64,000 nucleotides of DNA, taken from Nocardioides piscis (lineage in GTDB: Bacteria > Actinomycetota > Actinomycetes > Propionibacteriales > Nocardioidaceae). Location: NCBI RefSeq assembly GCF_011300215.1, contig NZ_CP049866.1:682001-746000 (forward strand). The letters run 5' to 3'. The number at the start of each line of letters is the position of its first letter. Position 1 is the stretch's first letter. The notes beneath the pieces were generated by a model, which did no database searches, had not been told where the DNA came from, and saw only the letters and a program-made list of their open reading frames with translations. The position numbers and the translations under genes were made by a program. Shown here one piece after another: positions 9,221-16,541 of this stretch.

Positions 9221-10684
9221 ATGCGCCGTACGACCTCAATCATCGCTGCGACGCTCTTGGGCGCCGCACTCCTCACCACGCCACTTGCCGGTGCCGCCGA
9301 GGAGACCTGTCGCGGTGTGGCCGCGACCATCGTCGGGACCGGGCAGCGGCTCGTGGGCACCGAAGGTCGCGACGTCATGGTGACTGACAGGGCCGAGATC
9401 ATCGAGTCGCTCGGTGGTGACGACCTGATCTGCGTACGAGGGCCGGGCTGGAACTCCAATCTTGTCGATGTCGATGCCGGCGCCGGCAACGACGTCGTGG
9501 ACAGCACCGCGATGGCCAGGCACTACTACCTCACCGCGATTCTCGGGGACGGTGCCGACACCTTCGTGGGTGGTGCCGGGGACGAGACTGTCCTGGCAGG
9601 GGCCGCGGCTGGTCCCGACGGCGAGGTGCCCAGCGAGGTCGAGCGCGACGTGATTGAGACCGGCGCCGGTGGGGACGATGTCACGTCCGGAGGACCGGGT
9701 CTGCCCAACGACGACTCGATCCTGACGGGCAGTGGTGATGACTACGTGACGTGGTCCGGCACGATGGGAGCGCAAGGCATGCTCGACGGCGGTGACGGCA
9801 CGGACATGCTGCGGCCGTTGGCCTCGGGACAGACCTTCACCATCGACCTCAGCGCACAAACCATCACCCGGGACGGAGTGCCGACAGCGGCGTTCAGCTC
9901 GTTCCAGGCATTGAGCGTGAAGCCCGAGCCGGGCCTCGGAACGGTGGAGATCATCGGCACCGACGGTGTCGACCCGGTCGATGTCAGCGGGGCCGCGATC
10001 GTGCACGCAGATCTGCGCGGGGGCGACGATCACCTCCGGCTGTTCGAGACCGTGCCAGGCAGCCGCCTCGACCTGGGGGCGGGAACCGACTGGGTGGCCG
10101 TCAGCTCCCGCGACGGCTCCGTCGACCTGGATCTGTCCCTGGGCGATCTCGTCGTGGACGGCGTCTTCGCGGCGCCGCTCGCCGGGATCGAAGAGGCCTA
10201 CGTCTCCGCCCGTGAGGTCACCTTGACCGGCAACGACCAGGCCAACAGCCTCTCCGCGTCCGGCTGCGTGGCGCACGTCGACGGCCGCGGAGGCAAGGAC
10301 TATCTCGATCATGGCAACTACGACTTCAGCACCGACACGGGCTATTCCTGCGACCGGGGTCGGGTCACGCTGCGTGGAGGCTCGGGCAACGACAGGGTCG
10401 ACGGGAGCAAGCACGCCGACCTCATCTCCGGCGGCCCTGGCAACGACCAGGTCGATGCCGGCCCCGCCCTCCAGGGCAAGAACCGGGTCTGGGGCGGGCG
10501 CGGCAACGACCAGCTCGTCGGCGGGGGCGACCGCGACGTGCTCATCGGCGGAGCAGGCAGCGACCGGCTCGACGCCTCCAGGAAGGCCGACGTGCTGCGT
10601 GGCGGCAAGGGCAAGGACGGCGCCAACGGTGGCCCGGGTCGCGACCTGTGCCGCAGTGAGATCCGGAAGTCCTGCGAGCGCTGA
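9221..10684 (+). CDS. Secreted RTX (hemolysin-type Ca2+-binding repeat) protein
   Basis: This is a 487-residue exported protein. The N-terminal signal peptide (MRRTTSIIAATLLGAALLTT, cleavage near AGA-AE) is followed by scattered Gly/Asp-rich nonapeptides (GAGNDVV, GGAGDE, GSGDDYV, GGDGTD). A denser array of GGxGxD-type repeats from about residue 385 to the end includes GGSGNDRV, GGPGNDQV, GGRGNDQL and GGAGSDRL. Each repeat would form a Ca2+-bound parallel beta-roll. Two Cys near the end (DLCRSE...KSC) could form a disulfide. No enzymatic domain is visible and no type I secretion genes are nearby, so Sec export is expected. The role is unknown, perhaps surface or adhesive. Confidence 0.85.
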   Translation: MRRTTSIIAATLLGAALLTTPLAGAAEETCRGVAATIVGTGQRLVGTEGRDVMVTDRAEIIESLGGDDLICVRGPGWNSNLVDVDAGAGNDVVDSTAMARHYYLTAILGDGADTFVGGAGDETVLAGAAAGPDGEVPSEVERDVIETGAGGDDVTSGGPGLPNDDSILTGSGDDYVTWSGTMGAQGMLDGGDGTDMLRPLASGQTFTIDLSAQTITRDGVPTAAFSSFQALSVKPEPGLGTVEIIGTDGVDPVDVSGAAIVHADLRGGDDHLRLFETVPGSRLDLGAGTDWVAVSSRDGSVDLDLSLGDLVVDGVFAAPLAGIEEAYVSAREVTLTGNDQANSLSASGCVAHVDGRGGKDYLDHGNYDFSTDTGYSCDRGRVTLRGGSGNDRVDGSKHADLISGGPGNDQVDAGPALQGKNRVWGGRGNDQLVGGGDRDVLIGGAGSDRLDASRKADVLRGGKGKDGANGGPGRDLCRSEIRKSCER

Positions 10685-10720
10685 CCTGACGGAGCGCGGA
10701 GCGGGGCTAGGTTGGCCGAC

Positions 10721-11851
10721 ATGATCAGTCGGCTGCGCCCCTGGCGGCGCACCCACCTGGGCACCGAGGCCGACCGTGCCACCTTCCGCACCCTCCACAC
10801 GGCGTCCCTGGCCGCCCCCGCCCTCCGCGAGGGCCTGACCGAGGCCAGCGCCGAGCGCAGCCTGCGGCACCTCCGGACGCTGCTCGGGACACCGTCGGCG
10901 GCGCTGACCGACACCGACCGGGTGCTCGCCTGGGCCGGCCTCGGCCACCACCACGCCGCGGAGGTCGAGCGGGCGATCGCCGACCTGACCGACGATGCGT
11001 CGACCCGGATGGTGCGGGCGGACGCCTGCGAGGACGGCGGCTGCCCCGTCGGCGAGCTGGTCATCAGCCCGCTCGTCGTCGAGGAGGTGCTCGTCGGCTC
11101 CCTGGTGGTGGGCGCGCCCACCGCGACCGGCAGCCTGGTCCGCGCCGCCAACGAAGTCGCCGCCTGGGTCTCGGGCCAGCTCGAGCTCGCCAGCCTCGAC
11201 GACTCGAGGACCGCGCTGATGGAGGCCGAGGTGCGGGCGCTCAGGGCCCAGATCAGCCCCCACTTCATCTACAACTCCCTGGGCGCCATCGCCAGCTTCG
11301 TGCGCACCGACCCCGACCGGGCCCGCGAGCTGCTGCTCGAGTTCGCCGACTTCACCCGCTACTCCTTCCGCAGCCACGGCGCCTACACGACGCTGGCCGA
11401 GGAGCTTCGCTCGGTCGAGCGCTATCTCCTGCTCGAGCAGGCGCGCTTCGGCGACCGGCTCAAGGTGGTGCTCAAGATCGCGCCGGAGGTGCTGCCCGTC
11501 GCCATACCGTTCCTGTGCATCCAGCCGCTGGTCGAGAACGCGGTGCGTCATGGCCTGGAGGCCAGCGTCGACAAGGCCGACGGCGTCGGGCAGATCTCGA
11601 TCACGGCGCGCGACCTCGGCCAGGAGTGCGTGATCGAGGTCGAGGACGACGGCGCGGGCGAGGACCCCGAGCGCGTACGCCGAGCGCTGGCCGGCGACGC
11701 GACGATGGACTCCGTCGGCCTCGGCAACGTCGACGCACGCCTGCGCAACGCCTATGGCGACGACCACGGCCTGGTCGTCGAGACGGCCCCGGGCGCCGGC
11801 ACCAAGGTGGTCGTGCGGGTGCCGAAGTTCGCGCCGGGGGTGCACGCATGA
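10721..11851 (+). CDS. Sensor histidine kinase, LytS/YehU-type (His_kinase), soluble
   Basis: This 376-residue kinase has a GAF-like N-terminal region (~35-165, including the Cys-containing DACEDGGCPVGELVISPLVV). The LytS-type H-box is ALRAQISPHFIYNSLGAI with H181, followed by the HATPase domain (IQPLVENAVRHGLE, DDGAGEDPE, GLGNVDARLRNAYG). No membrane segments are seen, unlike LytS itself, so it likely senses an intracellular signal, perhaps through the cysteines (inference). The ATG at 10721 is preferred over an upstream TTG at 10712. The stop overlaps the next gene (ATGA). Confidence 0.9.
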   Translation: MISRLRPWRRTHLGTEADRATFRTLHTASLAAPALREGLTEASAERSLRHLRTLLGTPSAALTDTDRVLAWAGLGHHHAAEVERAIADLTDDASTRMVRADACEDGGCPVGELVISPLVVEEVLVGSLVVGAPTATGSLVRAANEVAAWVSGQLELASLDDSRTALMEAEVRALRAQISPHFIYNSLGAIASFVRTDPDRARELLLEFADFTRYSFRSHGAYTTLAEELRSVERYLLLEQARFGDRLKVVLKIAPEVLPVAIPFLCIQPLVENAVRHGLEASVDKADGVGQISITARDLGQECVIEVEDDGAGEDPERVRRALAGDATMDSVGLGNVDARLRNAYGDDHGLVVETAPGAGTKVVVRVPKFAPGVHA

Positions 11852-12558
11852 GCCTTCGTGTCCTCGTCATCGACGACGAGCTGCCGGCCCTCGACGAGCT
11901 GCGGTTCCTGCTCGAGCGCGACCCCCGGGTGGCCAGCGTGCAGGGCTGCGACTCCGCCGCCGAGGCGCTGCGCATCCTGCAGGGAGCCGAGGTCGACGCG
12001 GTCTTCCTCGACATCCAGATGCCCGGCCTCACCGGCCTCGACCTCGCCCAGGTGTTGTCGCGCTTCAAGGCCCCGCCGGCCATCGTCTTCGTGACCGCCC
12101 ACGAGGAGCACGCGGTGGAGGCGTTCGACCTCCACGCCGTGGACTACGTCCTCAAGCCGGTGCGGGAGGAGCGGCTCGCCGAGGCCGTCCGCCGGGTGGT
12201 CGCGGGTGCCGGCACCACCGAGAGCGGCGACACCCAGATCCCGGTCGAGCGCGGCGGCGTCACCCGCTTCATCGCGCGCAGCGAGGTGACGCACGTGGAG
12301 GCACAGGGTGACTACGCCAGGCTCCACACCGCACAGGGCTCCCACCTCGTTCGTACGCCGCTGTCGACCCTGGCCGAGGACTGGGCCGGCGCCGGGTTCG
12401 TCCGCATCCACCGCTCGCTGCTCGTCGCGCTGGCCCACGTCTCCGAGCTGCGCGTCGACGCCGGCCGGGCGAGCGTGGTGGTGGCCGGCCAGGAGCTCCC
12501 GGTCAGTCGCCGACACACCCGCGAGCTGCGCGAGCTCCTGACCCGACAGCCCCGGTGA
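11848..12558 (+). CDS. LytTR-family response regulator
   Basis: This 236-residue protein has a receiver domain with acidic VIDDE, phospho-acceptor D55 (VFLDIQMPG) and YVLKP. The C-terminal LytTR DNA-binding domain runs ~135-235 (ARSEVTHVEAQGDYARLHT, FVRIHRSLLVAL, LPVSRRHTRELRELL). It overlaps the kinase by 4 bases and is followed 7 bases later by a small membrane protein and a sodium/solute symporter gene. LytS/LytTR pairs controlling adjacent monocarboxylate symporters are a recurrent actinobacterial arrangement, so control of those two genes is likely. Confidence 0.93.
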   Translation: MSLRVLVIDDELPALDELRFLLERDPRVASVQGCDSAAEALRILQGAEVDAVFLDIQMPGLTGLDLAQVLSRFKAPPAIVFVTAHEEHAVEAFDLHAVDYVLKPVREERLAEAVRRVVAGAGTTESGDTQIPVERGGVTRFIARSEVTHVEAQGDYARLHTAQGSHLVRTPLSTLAEDWAGAGFVRIHRSLLVALAHVSELRVDAGRASVVVAGQELPVSRRHTRELRELLTRQPR

Positions 12559-12565
12559 CGCGGTC

Positions 12566-12940
12566 GTGAACGACGTCCCCCGGGTCCGGGTGACCGGCCC
12601 GCCACGCAAGAGGGCGGCCACCACACGGCGGTCGGGGCGGCGCGAGATCGAGGCCGACACCGAGCTCGGCCGGGTCTTCATGCAGTCGCTGCTGCGCGAG
12701 CAGAGACGGCTCGCCCTGGGCATCCTGACCGTCCTCGGCCTCACCGTCGGCGCGCTCCCCCTGGCCTTTCACCTGGTTCCCGGCCTGGCCCAGGTCCGGG
12801 TCGGGCCGGTGCCGCTGTCGTGGCTGCTGCTCGGCTTCCTGGTCTATCCCTGGCTGCTGCTCCTGGGCTGGATCTACGTCCGCCGCTCGGAGGCCAACGA
12901 GCGGGACTTCGCATCCCTCGTCGAGGAGGTCGACCGGTGA
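12566..12940 (+). CDS. Small two-TM membrane protein, DUF485-like symporter partner
   Basis: This 124-residue protein has a basic N-terminal region (PPRKRAATTRRSGRR), then two hydrophobic segments (~52-73 and ~84-104) and a short acidic tail. It overlaps the symporter gene by 4 bases (GTGA). DUF485-type small proteins regularly precede ActP/MctC-type symporters, and a second such pair occurs at 22164 in this window. The sequence is more diverged than the second copy, so the DUF485 assignment is from position and topology. The start codon is GTG. Confidence 0.7.
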   Translation: MNDVPRVRVTGPPRKRAATTRRSGRREIEADTELGRVFMQSLLREQRRLALGILTVLGLTVGALPLAFHLVPGLAQVRVGPVPLSWLLLGFLVYPWLLLLGWIYVRRSEANERDFASLVEEVDR

Positions 12941-14490
12941 CCGTGCCCCTCGTGGTCGACGCCAGCATCGTCCCGGGGGTCGTCGCCGTCGTGACGGTGA
13001 CGGTGGCGACGCTCGCGATCGGCACCTGGGGCCTGCGATTCTCGCGCACCACCAGCGACTTCTTCGTCGCCTCGCGGACGGTCCGGCCGGGTCTCAACGC
13101 CAGCGCGATCGGCGGCGAATATCTTTCGGCCGCCTCCTTCCTCGGCGTCGCCGGCCTCGTGCTGACCTTCGGCGCCGACATGCTCTGGTACCCCGTCGGC
13201 TGGACGGCGGGCTACCTCGTCCTGATGGTGCTCGTCGCTGCCCCCCTCCGCCGCAGCGGCGCCTACACGCTGCCCGACTTCGCGGAGGCCAGGCTCGCGT
13301 CGCGAGGTGTCCGGTCTGTGAGCTCGGTGCTGGTGGTCGGCATCGGCTGGCTCTATCTCCTGCCGCAGTTCCAGGGCGCGGGGCTGACGCTGCAGGCGGC
13401 GATCGACGCGCCGCAGTGGGTGGGGCCGCTGGTCGTGGGCATCGTCGTGCTGGTCAACGTCGGCTCCGGCGGCATGCGGAGCATCACCTTCGTGCAGGCT
13501 TTCCAGTACTGGCTCAAGCTCACCGCGCTGCTCCTCCCTGCCTGCGTGCTGCTCGCCGTCTGGGCGGGTGACGGAGCGCCCAACCCGACCACCGTCGGGC
13601 CCGGCGCGGGTGCCGACTTCTGGTCGCTGCCGCTCGGGGAGGGCGGCGCGCAGGGCCTCTACGTCACCTACTCGCTGATCGTCGCGACCTTCCTCGGCAC
13701 CATGGGCCTGCCCCATGTTGTCGTGCGCTTCTACACCAACCCAGACGGCCGCGCCGCGCGACGGACCACCCTCATCGTCCTGGCGCTGCTCGGTCTCTTC
13801 TACCTGCTCCCCCCGGTGTATGCCGCCCTCGGCCGCATCTACGCCGCCGACCTGGCCGTCAGCGGCTCCGACGTGCTGGTGCTCGAGCTGCCGCGCTTGA
13901 TGGTCGGCGGGCTGCTCGGCGAGCTCCTGACCGCGCTCGTCACCGCCGGCGCCTTCGCCGCCTTCCTGTCGACCTCGTCTGGCCTGTCGATCGCCGTCGC
14001 GGGAGTGCTCTCCCAGGACGTGACCGGACGCCGCTTCGGTCGCCACCGGCTCCCCGGCGTCACCGCCTTCCGCGTCGCGGCAGTCATATCGGTGGTGGTC
14101 CCCGCCCTCGTCTCGGTCGCGGCCGCCGACGTGGGCGTCGCGCGGACGGTCGGGCTCGCCTTCGCCGTCGCCGCCTCCACGTTCTGCCCGCTGCTGCTCC
14201 TCGGCATCTGGTGGCGTGGCCTCACCGCACCCGGTGCGATCGCCGGCCTCGTCGTCGGCGGTTTGGGATCCGGTATGGCGGTGGGCTGGACCCTCGCCAG
14301 CTCGTCGACGACCGGGTGGGTGGCCGTGCTGCTGGGTCAGCCGGCTGCCTGGAGTGTCCCGTCCGCCATGCTCACGATGGTGGTCGTGAGTCGGTTGACG
14401 CGTGATCAGGTTCCGGCGCATGCCGGGCGCTTCATGGTCCGGCTGCACACGCCCGAGTCTGTTGATCTCGACCGTGGGCTGGGGCGGTGA
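12937..14490 (+). CDS. Sodium/solute symporter (SSS family), cation acetate symporter-like
   Basis: This 517-residue protein has ~13 membrane segments. SSS signatures include the GGEYLSAASFLG motif near residue 67 (Na+-site helix TM1/2), FLGTMGLPHVVVRFYTNPD in the middle and the TAGAFAAFLSTSSGLSIAV helix. These are typical of ActP/MctC monocarboxylate transporters that take up acetate, propionate or pyruvate with Na+ or H+. The GTG start overlaps the preceding small gene. It sits behind a LytS/LytTR pair that probably induces it. It is a paralogue of the frameshifted ActP at 22529 but clearly distinct in sequence. Confidence 0.9.
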   Translation: MTVPLVVDASIVPGVVAVVTVTVATLAIGTWGLRFSRTTSDFFVASRTVRPGLNASAIGGEYLSAASFLGVAGLVLTFGADMLWYPVGWTAGYLVLMVLVAAPLRRSGAYTLPDFAEARLASRGVRSVSSVLVVGIGWLYLLPQFQGAGLTLQAAIDAPQWVGPLVVGIVVLVNVGSGGMRSITFVQAFQYWLKLTALLLPACVLLAVWAGDGAPNPTTVGPGAGADFWSLPLGEGGAQGLYVTYSLIVATFLGTMGLPHVVVRFYTNPDGRAARRTTLIVLALLGLFYLLPPVYAALGRIYAADLAVSGSDVLVLELPRLMVGGLLGELLTALVTAGAFAAFLSTSSGLSIAVAGVLSQDVTGRRFGRHRLPGVTAFRVAAVISVVVPALVSVAAADVGVARTVGLAFAVAASTFCPLLLLGIWWRGLTAPGAIAGLVVGGLGSGMAVGWTLASSSTTGWVAVLLGQPAAWSVPSAMLTMVVVSRLTRDQVPAHAGRFMVRLHTPESVDLDRGLGR

Positions 14491-14639
14491 GGGTGCCTCA
14501 GCCGGGCAACATTCGAGACGCCCCTTTCGTCGCCTGTCGGCGACCGAACATCCGGATCTGCCGATGTCCGTAGCTGAATGGAGCGTGCTTGCGACCGGCA
14601 TGTCAGCGGTTCCGCCCCGAAGGACCCAACCAATAGCCC

Positions 14640-14849
14640 TCAGGCGCGGTCGACCCATTCGGAGGAGGGCTCGCGGGGGCGCAGGTCGTTCTTCATCGTG
14701 GCGATGCGCCGGTCGGCCCGGTCGATTCGGTACGCGTCCAGGTTGCCGTGCCGTACGCCCAAGCGGATGATCCAGTACGCGGCGAATCCAGCGACACCCC
14801 ACATCGGCAGCACTAAGAACAGCAGCCCCGCCAACCCCACGTCCATCAT
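14640..14849 (-). CDS. Small hypothetical membrane protein
   Basis: This 69-residue protein starts MMDVGLAGLLFLVLPMWGVA and has one or two hydrophobic segments in residues 4-33, then a basic/acidic soluble tail (RIDRADRRIATMKNDLRPRE). I do not recognise it. Composition is coherent for a membrane-anchored peptide, and it lies alone between the symporter gene and the IS element. The gap 14491-14639 holds no recognisable gene. Confidence 0.5.
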   Translation of the reverse strand: MMDVGLAGLLFLVLPMWGVAGFAAYWIIRLGVRHGNLDAYRIDRADRRIATMKNDLRPREPSSEWVDRA

Positions 14850-15000
14850 CGTCGGAGGCTATCGCACCTCACCGGAGTGGCTCGACGCTATTCCGGGCCC
14901 CGACATGTCTCCTTGGCGATCTGCCGTCTGACGCTCTGCACAACCGCCGGAATCTGCCCGCTTGACGGGGCTATGCCCGCCCGGATCTGGCTCCCCTCTG

Positions 15001-15006
15001 TGTCAA
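15001..15006 (-). promoter_or_regulatory. Outward TTGACA (-35-like) at IS110 right end
   Basis: A perfect TTGACA overlaps the transposase stop and points out of the right end. In circularised IS110 elements a right-end -35 can join a left-end -10 to drive the bridge RNA and transposase. The best left-end candidate (TACTTG, 16417-16422) would be 24 bases away with my boundaries, longer than ideal, so the promoter is unproven. Confidence 0.35.
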
Positions 15007-16196
15007 GAAGCTGTCGGTAGTGGGGTCCTAGGATCTGTGGTGGCGGGTCCGGGAAGTGGCTTGTCCGAAGAGTTGGTCTGGGGCTGTGAGCCGGCCGCGC
15101 TGGAGTCAGAGTCGTTGCCCCGTTGCCCTCCCGGGCCCGTCCTCGAACCAGTAGCGGTGTGGGCGACCGTGTCGTCGAGCATGGTCTTGTAGACGATGTT
15201 CGACAGTCGCCGTTTCAGCGCACGCATCGCTTCCATCGACGTCTTGCCCTCGGCTTTGCGGCGGTCGTAGTAGGCCCGGCCCTCGGTTGCGTTGCGTAGT
15301 TGGACAGTCGCCATGATGTGCACGACCCGGTTGATCTGCCGGTTCCCGGCACGCGACAGCCGATGGCGGACCTGGTCGCCCGAGGACGCGTCGATCGGTG
15401 CGGTGCCGTTCCATGAGGCGAAGTGGTCACGGTCAGGGAAGCGGGTGATGTCGCCGACCTCGACCAGCAACTGGGCTGCCCCAGAGGGTCCGATGCCGTG
15501 CAGGTCCAGCAAGGTGGTGCCGGTGGCCTTGACCAACTCAGTCAGTTCTTTGTTCGCCGCCTTCTTCCGCGCGTAGATCCGTTCCAGGTCTGCGACCAGC
15601 TCGGCGGCGACCCGGCGACGGGTCTTGCCCACGACGTCTCGTGGGCGAGCCTTGGCCAGCAGCGCCTTGGCCTGGGCGGCGGACAAGTCTTTCTTCGCAC
15701 CTCCCGGGACCAGCTCGAGCAGCAGCTGGTGCAGCTGGGAAGTCTTACGGGTGTGCTCGTCGCCCAGCGAGCGGCGGCGATCTACCAGGAGTCGTAGGAC
15801 CGCGAGCTGCTCGTCGTCCACCACGGGTCGTAGCCCGGCCATTCGGGTCCCGACCAGCGCAACCGAGTGGGCGTCAGTGGCGTCGGTCTTGCGTCCTTGG
15901 CCGGTGGCGAAGACTCGCGTGCGTGCTGCCAGCTTCGGTGGGACGTCGACGACTTCCTCGCCCGCGGCGAGGAGTCGGACCGCCACGTGGTGACCGATCC
16001 CATTGCAGCCCTCGATCGCCCAGATGTGGTCCGGGAACTGGCTGACATAGCGCCTCATCTCGGCGAAACCGCCCTGATCGGTGGCGTACCGGCCGCCGCC
16101 GAGGACGGTCTCGTCGGCAGCCATCACCTCGATCGTGACCGACCTCTTGTGCGGGTCCATCCCGATCACCACGCGGGTAGTAGATGTGTTCTTCAC
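15003..16196 (-). CDS. IS110-family transposase (DEDD recombinase)
   Basis: This 397-residue transposase has a RuvC-like N-terminal DEDD domain: D14 (VVIGMDPHK), E62 (IWAIEGCNG), D105 and D108 (KTDATDAHS). The C-terminal Transposase_20 region has LDLHGIGPSGAAQLL and FASWNGTAPIDASSGD, containing the conserved serine, then SRAGNRQINRVVH. It appears intact. The GTG at 16196 is chosen because GGAGGA lies 4 bases upstream; an ATG at 16220 is in frame. The stop codon overlaps an outward TTGACA hexamer (15001-15006). The Ser/Pro-rich last ~50 residues are not conserved in the family as far as I know. Confidence 0.93.
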   Translation of the reverse strand: MKNTSTTRVVIGMDPHKRSVTIEVMAADETVLGGGRYATDQGGFAEMRRYVSQFPDHIWAIEGCNGIGHHVAVRLLAAGEEVVDVPPKLAARTRVFATGQGRKTDATDAHSVALVGTRMAGLRPVVDDEQLAVLRLLVDRRRSLGDEHTRKTSQLHQLLLELVPGGAKKDLSAAQAKALLAKARPRDVVGKTRRRVAAELVADLERIYARKKAANKELTELVKATGTTLLDLHGIGPSGAAQLLVEVGDITRFPDRDHFASWNGTAPIDASSGDQVRHRLSRAGNRQINRVVHIMATVQLRNATEGRAYYDRRKAEGKTSMEAMRALKRRLSNIVYKTMLDDTVAHTATGSRTGPGGQRGNDSDSSAAGSQPQTNSSDKPLPGPATTDPRTPLPTAS

Positions 16197-16227
16197 TTGC
16201 TCCTCCGATGCTCGTCCCATCACTGGA

Positions 16228-16408
16228 TGTCGAGTCGGGAGGGCAACGCTACTTCGAGCCGAGCAAACCCCTCTTGAGCCTCTCCGGACCCTGGCGACGC
16301 CCGGTCCGCGCAGGCCAAATGAGAGCCACACGACTCAGCGTGGGCAGCCGCAATGAGAGCGACGGACCGGGCGCCTGGACCGAGCCTTGCCAGACGTCGG
16401 TCCTGCGT
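16228..16408 (-). ncRNA. Predicted IS110 bridge RNA
   Basis: In the non-coding left end, read in the transposase direction, three structures follow in order. The first is a 5' hairpin 16377-16403 (7 bp GGACCGA/TCGGTCC). The second is a large stem-loop with a perfect 11-bp stem (16363-16373 with 16298-16308) and 54-base loop. The third is a weaker stem-loop (GGGTC 16287-16291 with GACTC 16232-16236). This is the 5' hairpin / target-binding loop / donor-binding loop order of described IS110-group bridge RNAs. The middle loop holds CGCTGAG (16334-16340) and TGGCTCTCA (16320-16328), which fit the two flanks; the last loop holds AGAGGGG (16268-16274), which fits the element's right end. Boundaries are estimated. 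Confidence 0.6.
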
Positions 16409-16541
16409 CAATGAAACAAGTAGCCGCGATGAGTGCCTCTCAGCGCCGCGTTCACACCTATGGACGAGGAGTGGCCCTGACGGGCCTGTCACCGCCTGCC
16501 GTGACCGACACCCGCCTTCGTGACGTTGTCATGATGTGCCG

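Larger units (their letters stand above)
14991..16438 (-). mobile_element. IS110-family insertion sequence (body 14993-16436, CT core copies at 14991-14992 and 16437-16438)
   Basis: One transposase gene with a ~240-base non-coding left end upstream of it and a very short right end downstream, as in IS110 elements. There are no terminal inverted repeats, also normal for the family. I placed the ends from guide matches in the predicted bridge RNA: with cores at these CT dinucleotides, the rejoined target reads (transposase-sense strand) CGCTGAG-AG-CCAGATCC. A predicted target loop carries CGCTGAG and TGGCTCTCA (complement of TGAGAGCCA), and the donor loop carries AGAGGGG, identical to the right end. 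Ends are inferred and could shift a few bases. Confidence 0.65.

Noticed and set aside
12874..14802. 642-residue minus-strand frame opposite the symporter
   Set aside because: Highly charged, His/Gln/Gly-rich with no domain; a third-position GC shadow of the real symporter gene.
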